Assembly (NCBI GenBank): GCA_030141605.1
Contig: JAQGDQ010000076.1
Span: 310,001-374,000 of the forward strand
Direction: 5' to 3'
Length of the DNA stretch: 64,000 nt
Origin: Tubiluchus corallicola
Taxonomy: Eukaryota; Priapulida; Priapulimorpha; Priapulimorphida; Tubiluchidae
Part shown: piece by piece, positions 10,801-22,800 of the stretch
Position numbering within the stretch: the first letter of the stretch is position 1
Layout: every line of letters starts with the position of its first letter
Made by a program: the position numbers and the translations under genes
Notes under the pieces: generated by a model
What the model saw: only the letters and a program-made list of their open reading frames with translations
Told to the model about the DNA's origin: nothing
The model's database searches: none

Positions 10801-13800
10801 TAAGACTGAAAAAAGCGCTACATTTGTAAATTATGTCAGTGTAGGACAGTATGCCAAAAACGATGTAAACAAGAAGTTGTTTGGAAGTGTGCCATCAGTT
10901 TTGGTGGGAAGTTGAGCCAATTTTAGTTCTTAGTATCTGTACTGTTGGCGCTCTTCAAGACTATAGTGTAACTGTCACAATGAACAACAAGTCTTGCAAG
11001 AACTCGGAAGTTGTTTCATAAACATTTCTTAAATTATTTTGTACATTGTTTGTTTTTATTTATTGAGTTGTTTAATTATCTAAATTATTTGTAGTCATTA
11101 GTGCTAACTTTTGAAATAAGGATTTGAAATAAGGATTAATACCAACTGACAAAAGGTCTGACAGGTCACCTACTTTTAGCACCTACCATTTGTGAAGATG
11201 ACTGTACAGCTAGACATGCTTTAACCATAAACACAGGCAGAGGATTTTATTGTATAAGGACTTGCCTAGAAAGATCACCTTTAATGGCTGTTTTCATGCT
11301 GGTCCATTATTGTCTTTTCTAAGATTAGTTTAATTTAAGAACAATTTCGAGCTATGTGTAACTTTATTTTGTGAGCTATCCTGGAATCAAGACAATATGT
11401 TGATCTTTCTTAAATCTTAGTTTCTTTATAGTTGTTTTCCTCTCATTTTACAATAATAAAGAAAAACTTAATTCAACCTCACCAGTTATAGACATCCAAA
11501 TGTTAATTTTTTTTCCCAATATTTAAACATTTTCTCAGTAAGTAATATGCATCTGTAAATTAACAACTCAAATCACTTAAATTCATTTATTCAGGTGATT
11601 GCTGGTTATTGGCTGCTGTTGCTTCATTAACTTTAAATCCAAAGTTGCTCGCTAGAGTCGTTCCTCTTTACCAAAGTTTTGCAGACGGAGACTACTGTGG
11701 CGCATTCCATTTCAAATTTTGGAGATTCGGCACATGGGTAGATGTCATTGTGGATGACCGTTTACCCACGCACCATGGAGAATTAGAATTTTTGCACTCA
11801 GAGAAACTGAACGAATTCTGGACTGCCCTGCTAGAAAAAGCTTATGCCAAGTATGTAATACAAAAGGGAAGATAGCTCACTATTTTTAATAAGTGTGAAA
11901 CATGTCTATGGTCTTATAGTGAGTTTCTCACAAAATGTCTTGGGCAATATTGGTCACTAGTCAATTCAAGAATGATGCTTGAGGGAGAGTGTGCACATTT
12001 GCACTTCACTTTATCATTCACTAGTTTACTGGTTATCGTATCATATGTATCGTAAGGTGAAAAAAGAATTACAGTTGAAATTGTAGAACTACTCATTCAT
12101 GTGTGCGTTGTATCTAATGCAATTTATTTTTTGTTAGGGGAAGAAAGGGGAATTTTAAAGTATGTCTTTAAAGACTTTCCATACAAAGTTACATTACTTA
12201 CCATGCACTTTTAAGTATGCAATTATTAGACATGACATATTTTACTGAAAAAGAAAATACTTAATAATTTAAAATGTTTGTGCCAGCTGGCAAAATGTCA
12301 CTGTTTCAGTATCCCAGGATGCTCGAGAAACGCCACTGTTTCACAAATCTGTTATTAATCTTATTGACAATATAAAGTAATTTATTCTTTTGCTTAGTTA
12401 GTAAAATGTGCACTACGAATGCTCTAATTACTTTTTCGAACTTTATGCAATGCTACCTAAACTTGTTTCAAATGACTTGTTAAAACCGCTCTGCTTAATG
12501 GTCATCATGGGAGTTTAAATTTTTCAAGTTCTGCACAATGGTGCTGTTAGCGTCAGTTCTGTGCACAATAAAGACAGCATGTGAGTGATTCAAAATTTCA
12601 AGACGAATTTTTTAGCTTTATGTAGGAATATTGTTCTTTTGTGCTTTTAAGTCTATGCCTGTTACTGAAAAACAGTTTTACAAAAATTAATCATTAATGT
12701 GGTAACAAATTTTTGGTATATCAATATAAAGAACATGGAAACATGGAAGGTGTTATTGCATTCGTCATTCATCAAGTTTAGTCATGTATCATTCATAAGT
12801 TACTAAGATTGATTTAATTGCCAGCTATGAAAAAAATTCGGAATTTTGATAGTTGACAACTTTAGCATCCTCTTGGAATGACTAATATTGTATTTTGTAA
12901 TACTTGTTCCAAATGATTTTCAACCTAGTGCTTAAAAACCACACGTATGAAGACTATATTACGTCACAGCCTCAGTTTTTTCTGGTACACTAACAAATCG
13001 TGATGCTATCCATTGTCATGCGTAGAATTGGTCATTGAAGTGTTTGAAAGACTTTGTGGAACTTCGTTTAAGATGTTTTCTGTTCACAGATTGCACGGCT
13101 CATACGAGTCTCTTAAGGGAGGCTCTTCTTCCGAGGCCATGACAGACTTTACCGGAGGTATCACAGAGCATTATGAACTGGAAAAAGCTCCTGACGACTT
13201 ATTTAACTTGATGTGCAAATCTTTAGAACGACAAGGCATGCTGGGATGTTCAGTAGATGTAAATGAATATTGATAAATTTCAATCTATTAAAATTAGCCT
13301 TTTGAACTTTACTGTACCACAGATTTGTCGTAGACTACACAAGACACAAAACACAAAACTGTGTACTTTCATTTGATGTTATCACAGTTACATTGTAAAA
13401 AACTTGCTGTAACTGTAGAAGGAAATATAATATAAACTGGTGCTGAATGCATAAGGCATCTGCACTTCGTGTGAATGGCATGATACTCTGAATGTTATCA
13501 TTCATAGACCTTAGCGGTTTACTTTGTAGAAGGAGACTTTATATACATCCAAAAGTGGCCAAGACAGCTCTGTTTGTTCAGTGGCTCAGCACACAGAGTT
13601 TGTACTTTATAATGAGTCAGGCTGCAGACTCCATTTATGCCACTAACGTTCCTTGAGTAAAACCCCATGCCTGCCGTTGAGTGCTTTGGGGCATGTTGTG
13701 TGCCAAAATTTAAAAAAAATGTCCATGTTTCATTTTGAGCTTTTCTGTTTCATCAATACCAATTTTATGAATATGTAATGATACTGAGATGTGACTTCAT

Positions 13801-16800
13801 TACAACCTTTGGTTTTAAACAGGTTGTTCAATGTGTTAACATTAATTTTGTTTTACCGACAACATGGTAATGCACATTTTTGTACAGCCTAACTTGAAAA
13901 TCATCCTATTCTAATGGTCTTTTCGGTTCATGATTTTATTTTAATGGTAATCCTAAAATGGAAATCTAATTAGCTAAGTCGTTGAAAGGCTTGTCTTCTT
14001 TTAAGTGAGCATTTTTTCTCTAAAACTTTCTGTTTTGCAGTAATGACCTCATTTATTGTCTAAATGCTGCAAAGGAAACTGTTCTTAGTATATAGCCTAA
14101 TCTTAACACTACGTCAGTTGTTTGAGTCTATTTGTAGTCTATTTGTATGCCACAAACCAGCAGGCAGCTACAGCAAAATGTGCAAAACATAATGCAGTAA
14201 AATATGTAGTTAAATTTGTTTGGTGTATTTTGAAGAGATGGCTTGTTGCAGCTATCTTTCCGTGAAGACAGCTGAGACCCGCTGCCTCATTATTTTTTTT
14301 TAATTTGCAGCCTGTGGACAATATAGTAGAAGCTGCGTTGGACAACGGATTGATTTGTGGACATGCCTATAGTGTGACAGCTTGTGCTTTGGTATGTGTA
14401 CTAGATACTGTGATGCTTCATAGACTATAATTAAAATGCAGTTCGTTAATGCATATTTTATTAACATATTTAATTACCTGTGTGAAGTAGCAGCTGCTTT
14501 AACTTTATTGCATTTACATTAATGTTTATGGTTAATAAGAGCAAACCACAGTAACCATAACTTTTGGACAGCCTGCACTTGCCAAACCCGTATTAGTTAC
14601 TTGGTTCACAAAAGCTGATAAGAAACAGTATTTTGAACCTGATCATTAGCACAAAAGGTAATCACTTTTTATAATTCCATTACCCGCAGGCGTGCCATAT
14701 GTGGCTAGTCCATTACCCTAAATTTGGTGCTGTGACACATTAAGGACCTGTACCAAAAAGCTCCTTAATTTTCTCAAAAAAACTGCTAAGACAAAGAGAC
14801 CATTTTTGCCTTTCTCTTTTCCTTTCTGGACCTGTGTTTGAAGTTTCACTTCTGGGCGCTATAACTTGGCATTTTTATCAGTCGATTAGACACTTCAATA
14901 TGTAGTTTTCGATTTTGCAGCTATCTGCTGTCAAAAATATTCATAGTTGAGTCAAGACTTTGTAAAACATCCGAGAAATTCACTTGTAGTCTTGCACATC
15001 TCAATGTGCAATGCTACGTTTTTGCTAAGGCAAAGTACATATTGTTAAAGTTCCAACATAACATTAAAGCAGAGAGCACTACTGAAGCTTTTCCAATTTG
15101 TAGCAGTTGAAGTAGTAGGACATAAAAATTGTTCATTCTGTGCAACAAATGGAGAGCACTGGCTGTCCAGTCCAGTTTTATCTGACACCTTATACAAACA
15201 ATGGCAACAAAAAAGTGTGTTTAGGTAATTGGGTCCAATTTTTTACATAAGCCTAACACTACAGTGCAGTATATGTCTGCTGCAAGGACTACTATACAAC
15301 AGGACGAGCACAGTCAGATCTCTGATTCCGCCAGCGAAGGCGATCAATACTTGTAATGAACGTAATCTAGAAATAGTGCGCTTTAGAGAGTAGTGATCCT
15401 GGAAATTAAAGAATGGACGGATGGGTAGATAGCGAGTATTATTTTTCATTTAATTGGTTCTTTACATTACGGGAGAAAAGTACCAATTGTTTATTTTATG
15501 TATCAAAGGAAATTAGTGTTCATTTTTACTTCTTAAATAGCGCACTACTTTAGGTGTAAGTGTGTTTTACCGGAAGTAGTGCTTTGTCATTGTTAATGTG
15601 TCATTGTTCAAAGTCAAGTGAAGCGTTGTTTTCGTGCTTGTGTTTGTTTCTTTGGGGATTATTTTCAAAATTCCTCGTGGATTTTATACATCTGTGCTCA
15701 GCAGCATGCCTAACAAGTGTGGTGTTGTGAAATGCAAAGGTAACTATGACACGGAGAACAAGTGTCGTGTGTTCAGACTGGCACGAGATCATGTAGAAAA
15801 ACAGAAATGGCTAAGTGTTCTTCCCCCATGCGAAGGCTTTGTTGTTGATCCATCGAAATTTTTCATTTGCGAAAAGCATTGGCCATCGGATACTCAAATG
15901 GTCAAAATTCCAGGTGGTCACACCAGGCCAGTGGATCCACCCAGTATTTTCAACGTTCCAACATCATGCTTGCCCACTCCAAAGCCACCACCTCGCCCTC
16001 CAAAAACTGAGGACCAGCAGCTGAATTATTTCTTTAAAAAGGATAAAATAACTTCTCTCAATGAATTCACTCCTGAGAAAGACCTGCATAAGACGTATCA
16101 GAACCTCATTATATCTCGCACACAAGACAAATTTGTGTGCATGTTCATGGAAGAGGACCACAGTCAATGTTATATGTCAATTATTGTTCACAATAAGCCT
16201 ACCTTGTGTTCCCCTCTTACTCTGTATGCTTTCAAAAACGGGATCAGTGTGCCATTAAGTAAAATCCTCAGTCCGAACAATAGGCTGTCTTCTTACTCAC
16301 AATTTTTCGTGGTTGTGAATTCTGTTGTCAACCACATTCATCATGTTGATGATATTGTCAACAAAGTGACAAAGTCTCTTGAACTTGAACTAGCTCAACA
16401 TCGAGAACAATCTCCTAGTGTTAATACTAAAGCCAAGAAGCTCAAATTTCTAACACGACAGCTTCGACTATTATGTGATAAGACTTTCACAGTGTCTGAT
16501 TATTGCTTTGCAATAGAGTCATTTCCCCATTGCAATTACGAACAACTGCTTGACTTTTTAGTGTTACCCAGCAAAAGAAATCTGCAGTCAGTTATTTCAT
16601 CGACAGATATTGACATGAGGATGAGAGACCCTGATCGATCTGTTCAACAAGATACATCTGATACTCTTCAGTCGTTGTTGATTCTGTTTAAGCAAACCGA
16701 ATCAGGACACGGACCAAATAGAATTGAATGCCTGACACATGATACGCGAAAAGCTTTGATTCAGACCACGGAGGGACTCCTCGCTGTCTGTAGGCACTTG

Positions 16801-19800
16801 TTTTCTGTTGGATTTCACTACGTATTATTGCGTGAACTTCAGAGTGACAGAATAGAGGGTGAGTTCTCAGTTTTAATGGCAGTCAAGGGGGGCCAATGCA
16901 TTCATGCAAGCTGGAGATGTCTGTTCAGCATTCAAGCGGAGACAGGCGCGTTTCTCTGCATCATTCCTGGAGTTTGTGGACACAGACACATCATCCGAAA
17001 TCCAGTTGCACACATGCAATGTGATTGATTTCGAGGATGCCAAAATTATGGAGATTTGTGTTGACGAGACTCTTTCCAAAACTGAACTGAACGCGTGTGC
17101 ATATGTCGCAGGTTGGTTGGAGAGTAAGTGCCAAAATGACATTTCTTTTCCCGAGGATGAGCCTCTCCTTTCTGAGGAAATGAAAATGTTCATTGAAGAA
17201 GTGTCTAGGGGAGGTCTTACAGTGCCCCACACATTCATGTTCAAATTCGTAACAACTGGCTTGTGTTTTGTGAAGAAGTCAACTCACACAGTCTGCTGCC
17301 GCAACAAGCTCATGAACATCCTCTCCATAATCAATGCCTACTTTGATTTTGGAGAATTTTCAAGAAATGCTCTGAGACACCTGGCGAATGTACTGCTGCA
17401 TGGACTACAAAATTTGGAGAAGGATCACCAGCAGAACTCAGCCCTTTACCAGACCTCCATTAAGAAGGCACGACTAGCTGACTAATTGTCGCAAACATCT
17501 CTGCAAAATGGTGAGTGCAATAATTTCATGTATTCTAATTTACACAGAGGAACCTATGAATGAGTTTATATAGTCCTGACAAAATGGTGCAGTCTGTTTA
17601 TTCTCTATATATAGTGACAGGTAATCTTCGGGACACAATGAGTTGCAGATATGGTGTGTTTTTTGGGGGGGGGGGATATCATAGGTACCACTGTTTTTAA
17701 ATTACTAGATGAATGAGGAATATGTTCTATGTGTATTGTGTCATGCTATAGGTCACCATGGGGGGTAAATATGTCCAAATTATTAGCACTAAATGTTAAA
17801 AATAGATCGCCTCCGCTAGCCGAGTCAGAGATCTGACCGTGCACGTCCTGTTGTATAGTAGTCCTTGGTCTGCTGTTATGTGGAATTTAGGCTTTTCGTA
17901 AGAAAACAACATTTTTTGTTTATGAGTTTGTCAAAGTTATGTTTAAATTAGTTTGGTTGTTTAAAATTACAATTATAACATTATAATTACTTATGTTTGT
18001 TTCATTTTACACAGTATTAAAACAACAGTTTAATTTTGCACTACCGTCACTAATTTTAGCTACGAGCTGCCGCTGAAATTGATTGTCTTTGGTGGAAATT
18101 TGACATTTGAAATCTATAGACTTTAAAATGTGGCAAATCTTTGTAGGTTGATTCAACTCCTGGTACTGGTTTAATTTTGGATCCTGAAGTAGTTCGCTAA
18201 CACATTAGATAAATATGCTAATGCTTTCTCTAACAGTTTATATTAAAATTACTGATGTGTTGTTTTTATTGTGTGTAACACTTTGCTGGTGTCAGTTAAT
18301 AAAAAGTCCTACTGTAAAGAAATTATCTTGTTTTGTTAATTGCTTTAATTTTGTCACTAAATGTTATTTTTTGTAATATCAACTGAATATTATTAAAGGC
18401 TATATTATTATTAATTTAAATGTGTTTCATGTCTTTTTTCAGCCCAATTTCAAACATGTTGATATTTCATATTATGATGTTTTTACAATCTTTGTTTTAG
18501 CCTTACATTGAGACACCCAAAATATCAGGGAAAGTTCCTTTGGTGCGAGTTCGTAATCCGTGGGGTGAGGCTGAATGGAGGGGAGCATTTAGTGATCGGT
18601 ATGAAGTTTCTGTCTTTCCTGTTAAGAATGGCACAAGCTGCCATTTAGTCTTTAAAATACTTTTATCTATCAGGCTTTTTGAATTAAATTTGAAAGTACT
18701 GTACATTTTGAATTTTATATTAACAAATAGAAAAAATTTGGATGTGTGTTTTTAACCGCACTCCGTGCAAAACACAGATGATGTTCGATATTCATATTTG
18801 TTCTACTGGCAAAACATAAAAGCATGCGTCCAATCTTATCTGTGCAATAAATTTAAGGTGCTTGTTAGTTGTTAGGTACTGCTTTCTGCATTTCTGGTTT
18901 TGTTGGTTGTATTGGTTTCTGTTGTTCTTTCTGCTGGTTTAACCAAAAAGGCAGAAAAAGCATTACCAGAAGTATTTCAACAAAAAATGCCTTCGCTGAG
19001 CAGGGACACTTTTCTTAAAAGCCAATTTTCAGTGACAAATGTTAATCATTGAAGGGCAATAACAATACCGACAGTTTGTTTTACTAATATTTTACTAGAT
19101 CCGATTTACATGTTTCCCAATTTAAATTACTAATCTGCGAACGCTGAATACGTTTTCTTCAAATAATATTGTAACATTTTGGTGATTACACTCACATCTC
19201 GGTTTGCCGGACAAAAGAAGTCAGTCCGAATTTGCCGATTGTCCGTATTTTCCGATACTAAGTTAATAGTAATATAATAGGTGCCATGTATTAGACTGAC
19301 TGTGATGTAGAATCAGACATCTAGTATGGGCTCTTCTGTGCAAAAGTATATAATAACTGTCGGCAATTGACTCAAATAACTCTACACAATTGACTCTAAA
19401 CCACTTAAACACGCAGACATACAAGCTACACACATGTCGTTGCATGCTGCTTGGATGTCCACTGCGGCCCGCCGATTAGCGGTCAGCTCACAAAATAATG
19501 GACTGTGTCCATAGCATGCGGGACATTTTAACGGACCAGATTTTGTCCGAATATTCTGATATCCGTAAAAGCGACGTGCGGCAAACCGAAATATGAGTGT
19601 ACATTGAATTTAGGAAACGTAGATTAGTGAACATAGTTACTAATTGCATTTGTTTATAATAGGAGGGACATCTGGAGGGCAACACAGTGAAACACTCTAT
19701 AAGCCATAGCTCACATATACAGTGGCCGCCGCTTATTATGGACACGGTTATTGTGGACAGCCGGTTATTGTGGACAACTCGCGAGGGACGGAATTTTCCC

Positions 19801-22800
19801 CTAATAAAATCCGCCGGTTAATATGGACAACCGCCTCTTAATATGGACAGCGAACCTATAACGTGAGGTCATATAACGTGAACCAGCCGTGCCAACCACG
19901 GCCTGCGCGCGTGATTGAAAAGAGCTGCCCGCTCTGCTGCCTGTGTGAGTCATTGCATCAGTCAGTTCGCCGTTTGCCGTGGCCTTGAGAGCTTCGAAAC
20001 TGTGATAACTTCCTTCCGTTCAAGGTTGAGAGAAAAGTTTCCTGCCAAACAAACTCGTCTGACTTCTTTTTTTCAATAAAACAGGAGACGAGTTGATACA
20101 GACAGTTTTTTGCCTTTTTTAATGAAGGGGAAGGGTCTTCATGGGTCACTTCGCTTAATATGGACAGCCGCTTAATATGGACATACACTGCTGGCCCGAG
20201 GTGTCCACAATAAGCGGCGGCCACTGTACCTCTAATTTCTGTAACTTTCTGAACTGCAGCCGTATTGCAGATTTTAAGCATTGATAAATCTGAAATAGCT
20301 GCGTGTATTAATGTGCAGAGTACTGATATATTGTTTTGCCTTGCCATAAATTTTTGTTTGTTCTTCAGTTCTACGGAATGGCAGCTTATTAGTGAAGAGG
20401 ACAAAGTGAACATGGGTTTGACTTGCGACGAAGATGGCGAGTTTTGGTAGGCTAGGCAGAAGTTGTCATCGTTGACATTACTATTGTGGTCATCTTTATC
20501 ATCAATGATAATCAGCAATCATCATCGTCACATTCATCTTCACTGGTCATTGTTGTCTCGTCAATATCACATTCATCCTTGGCAACATTGTTGTCAAAAA
20601 ATACAGTTAGCAACAATTATTTGTGGAAAAAATGTTTATTCAGGATGATATTAAAGCGCAACTGTTAATAGACTACTTCTATAGCTTGCAAGAATTTTAT
20701 AATCTAACTTGATAAAATCTCCCTAATGTACTTGATTGATGTTGACAGCAATTTTAAACATTACAAAAGTACTTCTCTTTCAATTGCTCATATATGATAT
20801 TATATTTATTTTACACGTATCAAAAATCTCACAGCAATAGTATTTTCTTTTGATTCTGTGTTTTTTTGCAAATATTTTAGGATGAGTTATTGGGATTTCA
20901 TTGACAATTTCCATGAAGTCCAGATGACTAATCTTGGACCTGATGTCTGGGGTGACGACACACGAAAGAAAAAATGGGACATGAAACTCATAGAGGGTAG
21001 CTGGAGGCGAGGCTACAATGCTGGTGGTTGCCGCAATAATCGGGGTAAGGGCACTGACTGTTGCGTAAATCATACAGGTACCGTATATACTCGCATATAA
21101 GCCGAATTTAGAACTATAAAATACAATACTGAAATCAGGGGGTCGGCTTATATGCACATGAAACAAAATGAACACAAGGACAGACACTAATGCCAATTTT
21201 CCAGCCACGCATTTTCATCGCTATCTGACTCTTTATTTGGTTGTGTGTCACCAGTGGTGTATTGGAGGGGGATCGTGAGGGATCGCCGTCCACCCACTTT
21301 TTTTAGAAAAAATTCACATTTTAATAAATGTCTGCTTTTTGTATTCATTAGATAAAAAATATTAAAAATGTATAAATATATGTGACAAAAAGGGATCAAT
21401 TTTGTTGATTGGGTATGGAGTAAAATTAGACAAGTTGATGGTCGGCTTATATACGGGTTTTTGCAAAAACTGGCCATTTTAAAGCAGTTTTAGGGGGTCG
21501 GCTTATATTCGATGTAGGCTTATATGCGAGTATATACGGTAGGTATTATAAGTATCACAATTGCTTACACTACTTTCATGCTGTTTCTGTCCACAGAAAC
21601 GTTCCATACGAATCCACAGTTTAAAATCATTCTGAATGACCCAGATGAAGACGACGAAGAGCGTAAGTGCACTTGTGTTATTGCGTTGATGCAGAAAGAC
21701 AGGCGGGCAAAAAGCCATGAAGGAAAGGACTTGTTGACCATTGGATTTGCCATATATGAGGTAGATAAATTTGTCGATTCGTCTGTACTTTTTTTGTGCT
21801 TAGATACATAAACGTACATTATAACATGAAAATTATATATATTAAAAAATCGCATTAATTAAACATAAATTGTAAAAACATTACACAAACCACCTTTGTA
21901 AAGTGTTCTGGGGGAACATGGTGGATTCGGATTTTGTCCTATCGTACTCTTCTATCATCCAACTCTTTCATATGAAGGCAACTGAACAAAGCTGATAATC
22001 TTCATCCTGCTAGAAACAATTACATAAAACTTGAGTCAGCAGAAGCTTGCTTACTAGATAGTTTTTTCAACAGTTCAGGATTAGTTTGAACCGTGCATTC
22101 ACAAGTTCAAGAAGCATTTGCCAGATGTCATTTACAGTTTACCAGTCATTAGACGAAAACTACCAGAAGAGATACTCTGACTAAATGCTGGAAAAACTGT
22201 TAAAGCCTATCCTAATGTTACTTTTGAGAAAAATGTACATTACAGCCAAAAAACTTAATTAACTACAGTATGAAATCTGTAACGGAAGGACTCGTATACA
22301 AATGTTTTATTTGTATGCAACAGTATATATTTAAACATGTGAGAGTGTCTCTAATGTACAATATGCAATACATGATGGATGATCCACATTTATTCTCACT
22401 TGATCGCTGTGATCTCAATACAGCAATACGCAGACTGGAAACCACTAGCTAGCTGTTGCCTACGCAATTTAACGAGTTTCAAAGTTCGCAATTTAAGTTA
22501 AAAGACTAATTTTAAAATGCACTCTATAAATTGACAGTCTCCTTAAAACAACGGGATGGTCTGCTTATTTCAGAACTTGCACACTGTAATTTCTTTTTTT
22601 GCGTTTTTTGAGAGGCAGAAGAAACGTACATTCCAGTGTAGCTGGAGTTCTTTCACCAAGTGGCTCTGGGTTCTCTCTTTTGCAAAATGCTGTACAGCCA
22701 GAACAACGATAATACAATACAATATAACACAATAATAATCTAATGCTATTGTCGTAATTTCACCTCGATTACTGCTGTGCTGAAATTTTGAGACATCTGT

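Larger units (their letters stand above)
15283..17867 (+). mobile_element. P-superfamily DNA transposon in calpain intron 7
   Basis: The element is bounded by 63-bp terminal inverted repeats (15283-15345 and 17805-17867) that start CAAGGACTACTATACAACAG and differ at only 6 positions. It is flanked by a perfect 8-bp direct duplication GTCTGCTG at 15275-15282 and 17868-17875. An 8-bp duplication and a THAP-domain transposase are the hallmarks of the P superfamily. The total length is 2,585 bp. The single gene runs in the same direction as the host gene. The perfect duplication and near-open reading frame suggest a fairly young insertion; one frameshift appears to inactivate it. Confidence 0.93.

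Noticed and set aside
15243-15449. Longer left end of the P-type element starting near AAGCCTAA (15249)
   Set aside because: A short inverted match exists outside, but the exact 8-bp duplication GTCTGCTG and the CA...TG ends place the boundary at 15283.
16873-17244. Antisense 123-codon frame inside the transposase
   Set aside because: Shadow of the conserved C-terminal transposase frame.
19958-20518. 186-codon antisense open frame
   Set aside because: It runs from MITE 2 across calpain exon 9 into the intron in antisense; no recognisable domain.
21503-21855. Antisense frames over calpain exon 11
   Set aside because: Shadows of the acidic coding exon on the other strand.
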